NCBI GenBank assembly: GCA_015501595.1
Contig: JADNRX010000446.1
Span: 1 to 42,299, forward strand
Reading direction: 5' to 3'
Length of the DNA: 42,299 nt
Origin: Hymenopellis radicata
Taxonomy: Eukaryota > Basidiomycota > Agaricomycetes > Agaricales > Physalacriaceae
Notes under the pieces: generated by a model
The model's database searches: none
Seen by the model: the letters and a program-made list of their open reading frames with translations, nothing else
What the model was told of the DNA's origin: nothing
Shown here: positions 20,345 to 32,416 of the stretch, in pieces
Layout: every line of letters starts with the position of its first letter
How positions within the stretch are numbered: position 1 is the stretch's first letter
Translations under genes and position numbers: made by a program

Positions 20345-21661
20345 TGTATCATGTATGAGTCCTTTCGATCCAGTGTAGACGAGCCGGGACTGCTTATCAT
20401 ACTTTCCATTGACTTGTTTACGAAAAGCGGCTGGCAGGAACGGTTCTTAACCATAACACGTTACGAGAAACCTCGCCTCGTTACTTTCTATCAGCCAACC
20501 GAATCAAGCAGTCCACGAACGGACCGTAAGGTTCCGTCTACGTCAAACCTGAGGTCCTCCTGGTGATCGCAAGTTCGCTGGACCCATGCGTAATTTCAGT
20601 TCTTTTGAAATGAAGGATCCTCAAGCCTTGAGGATCCTCATCCACGACATCTCGGATAATGTTTTCCTTAAACGATATAGAAATGAGGAATCCTCAGTTC
20701 ATTAAATCTAAAGGTGGCACACCACCTGCGCCACAAGGTCCTAAACATTAGAATTAAGATTAAGTCGAACGGAAAACGGCGTACAGTCAAAGGAAATCGA
20801 TAAGGCCTTAATTTCCAAGTCTGTTGAACCGGCGGTAGAACTTCAAGGGAGCCATGCGAGTCGAAATTACGTGAAATCAATGAGTGGGACCAACTGTTGT
20901 ATGAATATGCAAGGCGTTGTCTCCAGAAAATCAGATGACATACTAATGGCGTCTCGAAACCTCCGGGTGGCGTTGGTACCAAGTGGAAGTGTCGATTGGA
21001 CGCCGCATTGTTGATCGGACAAGCGCGGATTGTCGATACGTGGAACGATAATTCTCGGAAAGGTGCGAAGGAGCACACAGCGATGGAGAAGTGTGAGGGA
21101 TCTCTGACGAGTGCAGTAAACATGAGACATCAAACCGGGCTCGCTAGGTCCTGACCATCACGGGTAATCAGGATAGTTGTCCCTAGTCCTCGAGTCCTTT
21201 TCGGAGTAAGCACTGCACCAAAGGTACGGAGATACGAGGATGAGAGTGGTTTGAAGGTCTTGTTCTCCTATTGGTCACAGGTGTAGGCGACAAAAATACG
21301 CCGCTGACGATTAGCCCATAATTGGCACAGAGTTCGGTGGAGGATACTCAAAGTCTTCTTACATTGCGCAATCGATAACGGCTACAACCTTGAGGACTAT
21401 GAATGATATGCAGTGCCAGCAGAACGTTGCATGGGCGGATGCAGAGGTCCTGATGCGGATCAAAGCCGGTTTCAATCGTCGAGTGTCCACAAGAAACCAG
21501 CGAAGGTCGTCTTCGATATCATACGAGACGGGTGATACAAATTCATGATTGGACACTACTCGCGAAGTCTGAAGAAGGAAAGGATGAGCTGACGTTCGGG
21601 TTCTAAAGTAAAAATATATTACTAATTCAAGTCCCAGATTGAAAAGCCAACAAATGCGTTC
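20345..21661. other. Intergenic stretch, no gene recognised
   Basis: A 151-codon minus-strand frame (20668-21123) and shorter ones show no domain and poor composition. A perfect hairpin lies at 20,614-20,638. The right end abuts the 3' end of the LRR gene. Confidence 0.4.
20614..20638. other. Perfect hairpin with 12-bp arms
   Basis: AGGATCCTCAAG, a single C, then CTTGAGGATCCT. It lies about 270 bp after the ICMT-like stop and could act as a transcript structure or be a footprint of an inverted duplication. Confidence 0.6.
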
Positions 21662-22880
21662 CTATGGGTAGCCAGGATCGAAAAATGAGCATCGAACTAT
21701 GCCCAGCCACTTCTGGCGCTCCTGGTCTCTGTGACACACTAGGCTTCCTGAACATGATGTACACCCCCCGGTCCTATGTATCTTCCATACACTGAGCCCC
21801 ATATTGAGCGGATCCGGAACGCAAACTGGACCGTCGTAGCTCTGAAGGGTCGGAAGAAGATTCGGAAGCGTCTTTGGCGTAGATGCATATTTATAGATGT
21901 TAAGACGCTGCGCCTCAGATAAACTTGGGGCCAAGAATGATAGTATGTAAAGTTGAACCTCGATGGGGAAACGCGACGAAGGATGGAGGATTGCCGCACG
22001 AGAATGGCGCAGGAGCTGTAAGGCTTCCTTTGCAGTGTGCTGTCTCAGGTGGATGTTCCTCCCGAGCACTCGTCCCAGTAGACTTTCGGTAGTCTTCCAG
22101 TCAGGGATATCTTCATCGTCCACGTCATCAGGGGTAGCAGAATGATTCGAAAATAGCTCGACGTTGATCAGGGAGTAATTTCCAGTGTCAATGGCCTTCA
22201 CCAACGTGGAAACGCCACGGAGCCCAAAGCTGTTACCATTGCATTTGAGCGTATGCAAACGGCATCTTCCAGAGGATATATATTCAATGATAGGTGCGAG
22301 GGATCGCTGTGTTATCCAGTAGAGGATATGTGAAGCTCTTGGAGGGAATCCGAGTTGAGACTAGGAAAAAAGGATGTGGAAAATGGGTCCGAAAGCATGC
22401 TGTTCGTGGTCAGAGACAATATCTCGAGCCGAGATGTGTTTAAACACGAAGCGAAAGTTTGAATAACGGTATCGTCGCCTGTTAATCTATTCTGAAGGAC
22501 CATGAATTCGTCTGGCATTCGCTGTGGATCTCTAAAAGCTCAACTTACGTTCTGCAAGAAGAACTCTTTAAGATAGACATCGTTCCTGAGATGCTCAGAT
22601 ATCGCCAGGAGGCCTTCATCGCTGATTTCGTTGGAATTTAAACTGATCTCTGTGATCCGATACTTTCGTCCAATAGCAGAGGAGAGGAAACGGAATAGAA
22701 CGATACAGCCAGCATCTCCCAGCTGATTGTGTCCAAGTATGAGCTTCGTAACAAGGCGTCGAGAGGTAATCATAGAAATGATTTCCTGGGCTCCTGAAGG
22801 GTGTGTAGGTCGTGAACTTGCTGTCGTCAAGTAGAATTCGCGGTGAGCTTACCTTGTACTGAGGTTAGACCACCGTCCAT
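21662..22880 (-). CDS. RNI-like leucine-rich-repeat protein
   Basis: Leucine-rich-repeat protein of the ribonuclease-inhibitor type, presumably a protein-interaction scaffold; partner unknown. Exon 1 (22880-22853) reads MDGGLTSVQ; exon 2 (22793-22549) and exon 3 (from 22491) join with GT-AG introns of 59 and 57 nt. Repeats are LVTKLILGHNQLGDAG, RITEISLNSNEISDEG, YLKEFFLQN/NRLTGDDT, LEILSLTTNSMLSD, LQELHISSTG/ITQRSLAP and LHTLKCNGNSFGLRG. The repeat LQELHISSTG breaks at a TAA near 22,311 and resumes perfectly one frame over (ITQRSLAPII), so one base appears missing. After the repeats a segment with FPIEVQLYILSFLAP follows, then the C-terminus DPGYP. A real decay or a read error cannot be separated here. 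Confidence 0.75.
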
Positions 22881-23284
22881 CTGGTCGATATATGATCTTG
22901 TAGACAGTAAAGCCTTCTTGGGACGGACGGTCAGGCTGCCTCTCCTTGACATATTTGCCTGTCGAGGGTTTAAGCAAAGCTATAGGTGTGACGTCACGCG
23001 ACATGGACGATCGAAAATTAAACGGCCCGATGTTCCGATTTTCCGTTCAAGTTCAGCAGCCTCCATCAAACCTCCCTCAACGTTGTCCTACAAAACTAAA
23101 ATATGAACTGTACAGCTGAGACGACTAATCCATTTCTCCTGGACAAAAGGACTCTGTATTCATACTCATTGTGTCTAACACCATACGCCACAGGACCAAG
23201 CAGTACCAAATACAGGGAATCTATATAAACCCCACGACTTCCATTTTCTTCTCTATCGCTTCTTGCCCTTCCCCACAACGTTCG
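22881..23284. other. Intergenic, no gene recognised
   Basis: Contains a TATATAAA motif at about 23,223 on the plus strand with a C/T-rich stretch after it, but no supported plus-strand gene follows. Confidence 0.4.
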
Positions 23285-23842
23285 CTACGCACAGACCTTT
23301 GTTTTCAAAGCGTCCTCCTTCGCGAATAGGGCTAGGTTGCTTGTCCTGTGTGTCCCATGATATGAGGACCATGGCGGGACAGCGTCGACGGTGTCCCGGA
23401 GACCCTCCGCGCCAATGTGTCTTAGGACGCGAGCACTGTCTCGCGGCGGTGTCTGAACATACGAACTGAAGCTGTGTTGGGGCTTCGGCCTTCCGAGGTA
23501 CCTGCACCGACCTTACTTCAGCGACGTCGGCGTCATTCACGCGCGTCCTTTACTTCGATTTGATATCTGGCACCCTACGCATGGGCCGTATCTGCATCTG
23601 CATCATCGCACGATCATCTTTGTCTCCACGAGAAAAGATCTTCCGGGAAGGGCCGAAGAGGGGAAGCCTTGAGCGCAGTGGAGGTTCGCACGGCGCGTGA
23701 TGATCGTCTCCGGACGACGTCTGCATGTTGTGGGACACACCGACGGGGTCGATTATTGGTCGGCCGCCGATATTGACCTCAACGTCGGTGTGTCAAACTC
23801 AAATTTTTGGAATCCTTTGCTCTTCTTGGAGAGTAGTGCCAT
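23285..23842 (-). CDS. Hypothetical conserved-looking 168-aa protein
   Basis: ATG at 23842 starts MALLSKKSKG. The frame shifts once near 23,795 (CACACCGACG, one C apparently missing), after which DVEVNIGGRPIIDPVG and PPLRSRLPLFGPSRKIF follow, reaching a GTAAAG donor. A 52-nt intron (23553-23502) joins to KYLGRPKPQHSFSSYVQ, and the protein ends at 23285. With one added base the exons sum to an exact 169 codons, which supports the model. It is basic, lacks membrane segments and has no domain I recognise. Without the intron the same frame hits a TAA at once. Function unknown. Confidence 0.4.
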
Positions 23843-24261
23843 CGTTGAACATATGTAGTATCAATCGCCACAGTTATTGCTTTTAGCGTTCCAGGTCTAA
23901 TCTTTTTCCCTCTATGTTCATTGCAAGGCGATCTTATCTCGTACTGAGACCACTCTCAGCCTCAGTCTCAGTCTCACAGACTCACTCGTACTTAATCCAC
24001 TTCCGCACGAGACATCGGTACTTCCATCTGCCTACCTTACCCACCGTCCTCTTCAAACTGAGGCACAGGCACCTTTCAGATCTTCAGTAAGAGCCTTCGT
24101 ACGAACCGACTTCCACGGCGAATGATTCATGTCAAGCAGTACACCCCCTTCTCCAGTACACGATCGCTCGAATAACATAATGCTGCACTACGACATGATG
24201 GAAGCACTATCGAACGTTGGGCGTAGCGCTCGTCCTATTCTTGGTATTCAAGTTATCCTAT
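23843..24261. other. Intergenic, no gene recognised
   Basis: Upstream region of the 168-aa gene and downstream region of the fucosidase gene. CTCAGTCTCA-type short repeats lie at about 23,945-23,985. Confidence 0.5.
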
Positions 24262-27200
24262 TCAGACGTAAGTTATTTTGAAAGCCCATGCGTCCTCCAC
24301 GCTCTTCAGCTCCGCCTCGTCGGCATACAACTCGAACACGCCATCATTCCACGTCCAGGGCAATGCCTTTTGCGTATTGTTCGGTCCCAAGAACGTCGCC
24401 ACATCGCCTTCTTTCAAAGGTAAGGGCGACGTGGAACGGATAGTCCCATTTCACTGGATATGCGAGCGAAGTGATGTAGAATGCGTCCGGTTTGGTCGTC
24501 TGCAGTTCGTCGGTCAGAATATGACGAGTACACAGATGTAGCGAGGCACTCACGAAGCGCAAGTCACCCTCTTCAGCAGTGACATACCAGTACTGCGTGT
24601 CGTAGATAGCATCACCGCTAATGAGAGCATCAGCAGAGAGTCCTGAAAGTAGCTGGAGACTCAAGACTTACGCAAACCCAAGCCATTTTCCCACTGTCAG
24701 CAAGGACGACCGTGAAGGAGGCACGATAGTTCCGTTGGCCGTTGGGCCGACATCAATAAGGTAGTTGCCATTCTTCGAAACGATGTCCACCAACGATTGG
24801 AGAATGTACGTCGCGTTACGGTAATTCTCGTCGGGCGTATCTTGATTGTATCCGTACGAGTAGGGATCTGAGCCTTCGCTGCTTTCCCATTTGCGCATCT
24901 CTGAATGAACAGTGGTAAGTCTCAGAGTACGCTCATTGGCAGCGAGAAAACCTACTAAGATGGCTTGTGGCAGAATATTCAGGATTCTGAAGAAGAATCG
25001 TCAGAACGCAGAGACAATGTACAACAGCAAAGGCTTACATCAAAGTCCGAATAGTTTGCACCACATCGAGCATTAGCTAGAACCTGTCGGCCATTCGCCT
25101 TGGCCCAGTTGAACCAAGTAGAGGCTATTGAACACGTCAGAGACAACAAGAGCACTTCAAACAATCTGCGCACCTATTTCAGGGAAAGCAGAGTCTCCAC
25201 CAACGTCGCACCAAAGGATATCAGTCGAGTACTGATAGAAGAGCGTTTCCATCTGCGGCTTCATGATATCTTGGATAAAGTCATCCTTCTCGATGTAGCC
25301 GGTATACGGCTCGTATTCGCTTGAATTGTATGCGTTCCTGGAGAGAAGTCTAAATAACGGGGATCCAGACAAGGAAGACCAGCGCACTGTGCTAATCCTC
25401 CGCGAATCCTGTCCGTTGAAGAATGTCATAACCGGGCTGTAGAATGAAGGTTCAGAAGGTTGTTCTTCCGGACTTAAGATACATACCGTGCCTTCCGCTC
25501 CTCGTCGGTGATACAGGTCGTCGCCTCCACCGGCATGCCCGTACTTGGCAAAAGCAGGATTGAACCATTCGGGAACAGAGAAATACAATCCTGAGCGAAG
25601 TTGAGGCTGAGACTCCTTGGTAGCATTGATGATTTCTCCGACGAGATCGCGTCTGCCTTCTGATCAGCACCCTAAGAAGAAGAAGAAGAGAAAGAAGAAA
25701 GCCACTTACTGAGGACCATAAATCAACGAGTTCCTATTCGAAGAATTGCCTGTGTCGAAAAGGGCAAAACCGTCGTGATGCTTGGTAGTAATGACCTTCA
25801 TAACACATAGGTACGTCACTCAAGAGATTCAGGTAGCGCGCCGTAACGGTACATAATATTTCGCGCCAATGTCTGCCACAAACTGAACAAATTCCGTAGC
25901 ATCGAACTTGTCGGCAGTGAAGTCCGGGAAGAAGTCGTCATAGAGGAAGTCCTCGCCATAGAGCTCCTTATGGTGGGTCCATACAGCAGAAGACTCGTTC
26001 GCAGGGTTGTGCTGCCAGTACCAATACCACTCCGCGTATTGTGTCCCAGAGACTGTCCAAGCAGGCACAGAATAGATGCCTGCAACACCTATCAGCACCA
26101 GAACTACGATCGAAAAGGAAGAAGGAAAAGCAGACCCCAGTGTACGAATAACCCAAACTTGGCGTTATCAAACCACTCTGCGCTTTCGTGCGTCATCAAA
26201 CTGTCGTCCCCGACATAGTAGTCCGGTATCCCAGCGATAGCATCCCAGGCCTTCCCAACAGGTTCGCCGTCAATGAGGACTTGGACATCGGAGATCGGTG
26301 TGCCCTCCTCCACACAGTCCTCATTCACAACCCCAACAACAATGCGTACTTGATCTCCGCCCCGTAGACGCTGCACACTTCCCGGGATGACCGTCTTCAA
26401 CGACGCAGACTCAAGGGTGATGGACGTATTACTCGTGATCCAAGCCTCCGCACTGGCGGTTGTCGGTGCAAAGTTGTTAAGTGTCACTTCGTACAATTGA
26501 ACGAGGACATCGTCGACCATACGGAATCTGCAAGGTATCAACGCAATGGAGAATAATTCTTAACAACCACAGCGTACTTTGTCGTGCTTCGCACGTTTTG
26601 GATATCAAGAACAGGCGCGTCAACGGTCACGGGCACATCGGCCGATACAAGGGTCATCGCGAAGACGTGGATGCTAATGACCCCGGTCAGCTGCGAGCTT
26701 CCAGTTTCGCTGGTGATCATCAGCAGACCGTTCCACGAGAAGGAGAATGAAATAACGTGGGCAATATGAGTCCGGTGAGTGTCTTTGAGTTATCCAGGTG
26801 ATGCTGGAACGTGAACATTCGCGTAATGTTATCTGGGACGAGTTGTGAGGACGGCACGGCTAGGCAGGAGGGAACGAACAATTTCTGAAGGTCGTGCCGT
26901 TCGACAGGCCCATGTTGAGGAAGGGCGCAGTAATGGGTCTGGCAAGGGTCAATCTTGTCAAGGTGGACAGCGCGTAACGTACCCATTTGACGGGTTCTTT
27001 AGCCACCATGGTGCGACGACGAAGCCAAGAGGTTCAGTGGTGTTGTCGTCGTATAACGCAATGAACTCTCCGTTCACATATCCAATTCCATCCGTCGCGC
27101 CAAGAAAGTTGAAGGAGTGATATTTTCCCGGCGGTAGGTTGATAGTCTGGCCGCTGCAGTTGATATTGTCGTACACTGACATGTCGGTGAAATTGGGTAG

Positions 27201-27450
27201 GGTATACTTGCGGAAGGTGTCAGACATTGAGACAATGAACAGTGGAGGAATCATCGCGTACAGAAATTGCATCGTCGACTAGTGTACCAGTCGGAAGATA
27301 TTCTGCAGGGTACGACCCATTGTGTCCGTCGAAGCTGGCCAAGGATCCTTCGATTGCAGCAGCTTCGTTGTTCACAAAAGAACTGAGATCAACAGAGGTC
27401 TGCAGCGCGCTGGTAGCGACCGCCTGAAGGAGAAGGGTCCCGAGATGCAT
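24262..27450 (-). CDS. GH29 alpha-L-fucosidase, secreted
   Basis: Retaining exo-fucosidase that removes alpha-L-fucose from glycans or xyloglucan/pectin side chains. The start at 27450 gives a signal peptide (MHLGTLLLQAVATSALQ). About ten short introns were placed, including 27261-27207, 26756-26710 and 26577-26528. An N-terminal beta-rich domain (about 330 aa, with YTLPNFTDMSVYDN and VNGEFIALYDDNTTEPLGF) precedes the catalytic domain, which starts at EWFDNAKFGLFVHWG/IYSVPAW. It continues with VITTKHHDGFALFDTGNSSN, GLYFSVPEWFNPAFAKYG, STDILWCDVGG (nucleophile Asp expected in WCD), MRKWESSEGSDPYSYGY and SKNGNYLIDVGPTANG. The C-terminus is LGPNNTQKALPWTWNDG to KITYV. The region between GHAGGGDD and NAYNSSEYEPYTG is longer than expected and its splicing is unresolved. 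Near 24,449-24,451 (AAA on the coding strand) the frame must shift by one base. Confidence 0.9.
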
Positions 27451-28052
27451 GCTCGCGGAGGCTCCACGAGAATCGGCCAAGGGCACATCGGTTATAAACC
27501 TAACAGTTATCGTTCTCAGGTGGTCGTTGGAAAGACGGATCCATGCGGGCCGCTAGATAAGGAAGATAGACCCTTTATTAGCGGAAACGAAAGAGCTTGG
27601 AAAGAGCATAGAACCGCCGGGGGCAAAGGTGGACAGTGATCATGGGGCATTCAGAGAGAGTGAGGGTCAGGTAGTGGTCGGACTGCAGCAGAAGTATCCT
27701 GTTACCCTATCAGCGAGTAGTACATAACCACCTTATACGGGAGAAAGAATTATCTCTTCTTGATCATAATCGACTATCGTTCACCCAGCGCTCCCCATAC
27801 TCCGACCCCCATATCGCGCGTAGCTCTTTTATCGCTGCAGCGCTAGCGTCGGTCCAACCTTCCTCATTCTCAATCGCGTCGAGGGTAGCTGAGTTGTAGA
27901 AGCGGCTGCGCGTCCATTTGGCGTCCATCAGGAAAGAATTTCATGAATTTGTGGCCAGCCCCTTGTCAATAATATCTGGCCGGCACCGTCATTTCGGAGC
28001 GGTCGTCACACGTGTCACGGTCTGCGCTTTGGTGCTCCACTCATCTCTCCCT
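27451..28052. promoter_or_regulatory. Divergent intergenic region between fucosidase and epsin genes
   Basis: About 600 bp separate two divergently oriented start codons and presumably hold both promoters. No clear TATA box was seen. A short upstream frame runs into the epsin ATG without its own ATG. Nothing else recognised. Confidence 0.4.
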
Positions 28053-29807
28053 ATGCAGCATTTCGGAAAATCAGTCATTCGTGTAACAAAAAACTACACA
28101 AAGGGCTACTCCGACACGCAGTCCAAGGTCCGCGATGCGACGTCCAACGATCCATGGGGGCCCAGCGGGACACAGATGAACGAGATTGCACAGCTCACCT
28201 ACAACCAGTAAGCGTTCTTACCGGCGCCGACGACCACGACGGCATTGACCACTGTTTCCACTTTGTAGGGGCGACTTTGTTGAAATTATGGAGATGCTCG
28301 ACAAGCGGCTCAACGACAAGGGCAAGAACTGGCGCCATGTCTTCAAGGTCTGCGGCGTCCATTACATCTCTCCTGGGGTATGCGGCCTCATATATCTCCA
28401 TAGAGCCTCACCGTGCTGGACTACTGTCTCCATCAAGGCTCCGAAAACGTTGTCATCTACTTTCGCGACAATGTGTACATTATCAAGACTCTCAAGGAGT
28501 TTCAGTATATCGATGAGGAGGGAAAAGACCAGGGCGCAAATGTCCGCCAAAAGGCGAAAGATATCACCAGTCTCTTGGTTGACGAGGGTCGGCTGAGGCA
28601 GGAACGCCGCGCTCGGGCGTCAATGCGGGACCGGATGATCCGTGGAGGTGCTGGTGAATCTGACGAGACCGATCCTACTGATGAGGACGAGAATCTGCGG
28701 CGGAGGACTGAAACGGGTCGGAGATCTAACAAGGACGAGGATGACTTACGGAAGGCTATCGAGGAGAGCAAGCGCTCCCTTGCAAAGGATCAACAGACGG
28801 CAGAGGAACGGGATTTGCAGGAGGCACTTCGTCTGAGCCGAGAGGAGGAGGAAAAGCGTAAGAATGCTGTCGAGGACTCAAACGCCGCCGCCCTCTTTGA
28901 TGACCAGAACCAACTGTACGTCTTACTTGGCTATTCTTTTTTGGCATTATTTCTGATAACCTGTATGATGATAGTGCTCCCCCGAACCAATTCAACAACA
29001 ATCCCTTCCCGACAATGTCAGATCCGACACCGTATACTGTGGGATTGCAGCCACAGTTCACGCAGCAATTGCAGCCTCAATTTACCGCGATGCAGCCCCA
29101 GTTTACGTCGTTTAATCCGTATCAACAGCAGGCCGAGCAAGAGGTACGTTGTAATGCTGCGCATGTCTCAATGTCGCTTATTGAGGTCATTCACAGGCGG
29201 AATACTTGCGCCAGCAGCAGCAGCAGCAATATCTGCTTCAACAGCAGGCAGCCAACGACGAGTGGATGCGTCAACAGCTACTCTTACAGCAGCAGCAACA
29301 GCAGCAGAGCATGTTTATACAGCCGCCGCAACCGCTAACAGCACAACCGACTGGATTTGGGTGAGATCTCGGGTCTTTTGATACGTTGTATCAATTCTTA
29401 ACGCTATTCCTAGATCAAACAATCCGTTCGCACCCCAACAACCCTCGTCACCAATACGAAATTCGCCTATGCCACCGCCTTCATTCAATCTGCAGGGCAC
29501 ATACGAGAACAACAACGGGGGCAATTTCACGAACAACAGCACGCCGTCTGGGTCAGATTATGGCCGAACGCCCTCTCCCGCTCAGCGCCCTGCCGTACAC
29601 GTACCGCCGCGCAAGGACGAGAACGCGCATCTCGCGAGCTTGTTTGCCAACAGGGATGACGGCCAGGATACATTTGGTAACGTGGGCGCGTTGCGGTTCG
29701 GGCAGCAGGCTGGGACTATGGTCAACCAAGGGGCGTTGAACCAAGGGAACAATCCGTTTGGCAAGCAGCAGCAGCAGTCGAATGAGCAGCCCTTTTTCAG
29801 CGTCTAG
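28053..29807 (+). CDS. ENT1: Epsin, ENTH-domain clathrin adaptor
   Basis: Endocytic adaptor that binds PtdIns(4,5)P2 membranes, ubiquitinated cargo and EH-domain proteins at clathrin pits. Six exons (28053-28207, 28269-28347, 28404-28915, 28975-29143, 29197-29360, 29414-29807) give 490 aa with all phases intact. The ENTH domain spans about residues 1-140: VRDATSNDPWGPSG, QLTYNQGDFVEIMEMLDKRL, GKNWRHVFKSLTVLDYCLHQ and YFRDNVYIIKTLKEFQYIDE. Two ubiquitin-interacting motifs follow at about 189-206 (DEDDLRKAIEESKRSL) and 213-230 (ERDLQEALRLSREEE). The tail is Q-rich with NPF motifs (NNNPFP, SNNPFA, NNPFG) that bind EH domains, and ends PFFSV. The start matches the family (M..SVIRVTKNYTKGYSD). Symbol given by orthology to yeast ENT1/ENT2. 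Confidence 0.95.
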
Positions 29808-30070
29808 AGCTCTGATACCTCGTAGTGGGACGGATGGAATTACTTTACTTGTTTTTCTTTTTCTTTGCCTCTCTTCCTATCTTTTTTGAACGATTATTCC
29901 GTAAATTTATATGCTTGATTCGTCTCTTGCAAGTGCTGCTGTTTTTGGACAAATAGAAAAACGTGACCTGTCAAAGCATCTGACGTTTCATCCCGCCATC
30001 TTGACCACCTTCACCCGGCAGCGACAACGTTTGCTGCCCGCCTTTTCTATTCATCTTACCGTCGCCTATA
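29808..30070. other. Tandem intergenic region between epsin and kinase
   Basis: A 3' flank rich in T/C, then the leader of the kinase gene. No further feature seen. Confidence 0.45.
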
Positions 30071-32035
30071 ATGCACTCTGATGCGTTCGATGTGATCCCA
30101 TACGAGGTGATTTTGGGCAAATCATTATCCTATTCCGTTCTCTGACCAGTGCACAGGATATCAAAGGGGAATGGAAAAAGCTAGGATCCGGGTCTTTCGG
30201 CAACGTCTACAAAGGTGAGTATTTCTCTTCTCTTGCTTCGTGTATTGACGATGTGTGTAGGCAGATACCTCGGGATTGATGTGGCCATTAAGGAAGTGCT
30301 ACCCTCCCAGGAATACGATGTGGCAAAGTACTTTGAGCGTGAATGGCGGCTGATGAAGGAGTCGAGGCATCCGAACATTGTGCTCTTCCTCGGTCTGTCC
30401 CGCGCGCCCGATCCGGACAACCGCATCTTCATCGTGTCCGAGTTTATCGAGAACGGAAACTTGCGCCTTTACATCCATGATAAATCCAAACCGATGCCCT
30501 GGCGCTTGCGTCTCTCCTTTGCCACCGATATCACCCGTGCCCTCGCCTATCTCCACGCCCGCAAGTGCATACATCGCGATCTCAAGGGCGAGAACCTCCT
30601 CGTCACTGCCAATGGCCGCCTCAAGATTACAGACTTTGGTTTCGCCCGAATCGCAGCCCGCAGCGAGGACGAGTCGAAGCGGCTGACCTTTTGCGGCACC
30701 GATTCGTACATGTCCCCGAGATCCTCTTGGGCGACGAGTTTGACCTCCCTACCGACATCTTTTCCCTTGGTATCATCTTTTGCGAAATTATTGCGCGTCG
30801 CTTGGCGGATGATCATCACTTTAAACGCACCGCGCCCTCGTTTGGAGTTAGCGCCGAAGAAGTTCACAGCCTCGCGAGCCCGGGATGTCCCCCGGACATG
30901 CTCGCCCTATGTATCGATTGTTGCGCCGTCGAGCCATCCGCTCGGCCAACTACTAGAGAAATTCTGGAGCGTTTGAGGCTCATCGAGGTGGAAGTGTTGG
31001 CACGTCTCAATGAGGACGAAGATTCCCATGTCGGCAGTATCAAATTCATGACTGGCGGAAAGCGGCCCCATCCTGGTCCCCGAATTCCGAGTTTCGGAGT
31101 GGGAGTCGGCAAGGATATCCGTGCTAGCGGTTCTACTACAGATGATAGTGACGACGAGCTTATGGAAGCGGTCCTCGGGTTGTCCAAGGTCGGTGTGGAC
31201 AGCGATTGGAGCGATACAACTGCCGGTAAGTTTCAAGTTTCGGATGGGAATATCTATTCATGAGTCTATAGGGCGTCAACCGTTGTTGGATGGCGAGGAC
31301 TCTGAGATGTCAGAGTATAGCACGACGGTTATCAAGTCCCATGGATCCCAGCCTCCATCGCTTTCTTCTATTCTTACTATTCGTGGCGCCAATAATCCTG
31401 ATGAAACTCCCCATCAAGGCATGCCCCCGGCTTCGGACTCTCTCAATTCTCCTTCGCCGTCGAGCATGCTAGAAGATCACGGGGAAGATGATCTGCTTGG
31501 AACGTCTTCAATCATGTCCATCGACTCTTTGGATTCTTACCATACCGCTGCTGGCTCCGCCATTTCCAGTGCTTACGCGACTGAAGGCGGATCTACCATC
31601 CGCTCCCTCCATGGAAACTATGTTGCGCCTATGGTCCATCGGTTCACACTACTCAAACCGGGTGCGAAGCCGAAGAAGAACAGCATCAGCGGTACTGGTG
31701 CGCTCACACCGACTGGCTCAGGAGGAGAGACCACATGGAACCCGCTTGACCTCATCTTTTCAAGTGGTCTCCTTGTTGCCAAGTGCGACGTATGCGCTAA
31801 GCGACTAGGCTGGAAACCCGTACTTGAGTGCGATGATTGTGGAATGAAGTGGGTATCTCTCTGTTTATCTCTAGATACATTCACTCACCCCCTTTCAAGG
31901 GCGCATATCAAATGTGGCGAAGTCGCTCCTCGCGACTGCGGTATCAGACCCCCGCAAACTTCTGCTATGAATAATCCCGTCACCAAAGTCAAGGAAAGTT
32001 CGAAGAGCAAGTCTGCGAGTCCGTCTAGGCGATAA
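30071..32035 (+). CDS. TKL-like protein kinase with C-terminal C1 zinc finger
   Basis: Predicted Ser/Thr or dual-specificity kinase. Five exons (30071-30106, 30157-30214, 30261-31225, 31272-31848, 31900-32035). With one added base the sum is exactly 591 codons (590 aa). Kinase motifs: LGSGSFGNVYKG (21-32), Lys42 in VAIKEV, Glu in EREWRLM, HRDLKGEN (136-143), DFG (156-158), then CGTDSYMSPE, where the reading breaks: the CCCC at 30714-30717 should be five C to keep SPEILLGDEFDLPTDIFSLG in frame. A long Ser-rich linker with acidic patches follows. A C1-type finger near the C-terminus reads AKCDVCAKRLGWK, LECDDCGMKAHIKCGEVAP, RDCG, and would bind zinc and perhaps lipid. The catalytic core resembles LIMK/TESK-like TKL kinases. 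The substrate is unknown. Confidence 0.88.
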
Positions 32036-32416
32036 TGGCGCGACGACTTTACGAATATACGAATCATGCCTTTCTTACCAACATACATACACACAGGGAC
32101 TACCACGTATTTTATAGCCTGCTGGACATTCGCATTGTCTCCCAAATTAGTCGCAAGTTCTGTATGTGTAAACCTATACCATACGTTAAGATTCCATATA
32201 CTTAGTATCGGTGCATTCCTCTCTTTGAAATAATATACTTTAGGTTCGATTATTTAACACTGGTACGTCGTCTGTAGGAGTGTGAGCGTGAGGCTGCAGC
32301 TCGGCCCATTCGGCCGTTAGACAGCTCAGTGACGGCTTTCATCCTGACGAACACCATCATTATGGTTCTACCTCGCGTATAATCCGCGTTTCTACTTCCA
32401 AGATCTGATTTTCGCC
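32036..32416. other. Intergenic between kinase and LCB3
   Basis: Tandem spacing of about 380 bp that presumably holds the LCB3 promoter. No conserved element identified. Confidence 0.45.

Noticed and set aside
23215..23350. TATATAAA plus pyrimidine-rich stretch as a promoter of a plus-strand gene
   Set aside because: No supported plus-strand coding region follows; the coding signal there is on the minus strand.
28413..29381. 322-codon plus-strand frame
   Set aside because: It begins inside the third epsin exon and reads through two introns; the spliced epsin model explains it better.
30261..30976. Kinase ending early at about 30,976 as a truncated pseudokinase
   Set aside because: The correct frame resumes one base later with the SPE motif and the rest of the kinase; a missing C in CCCC is simpler.
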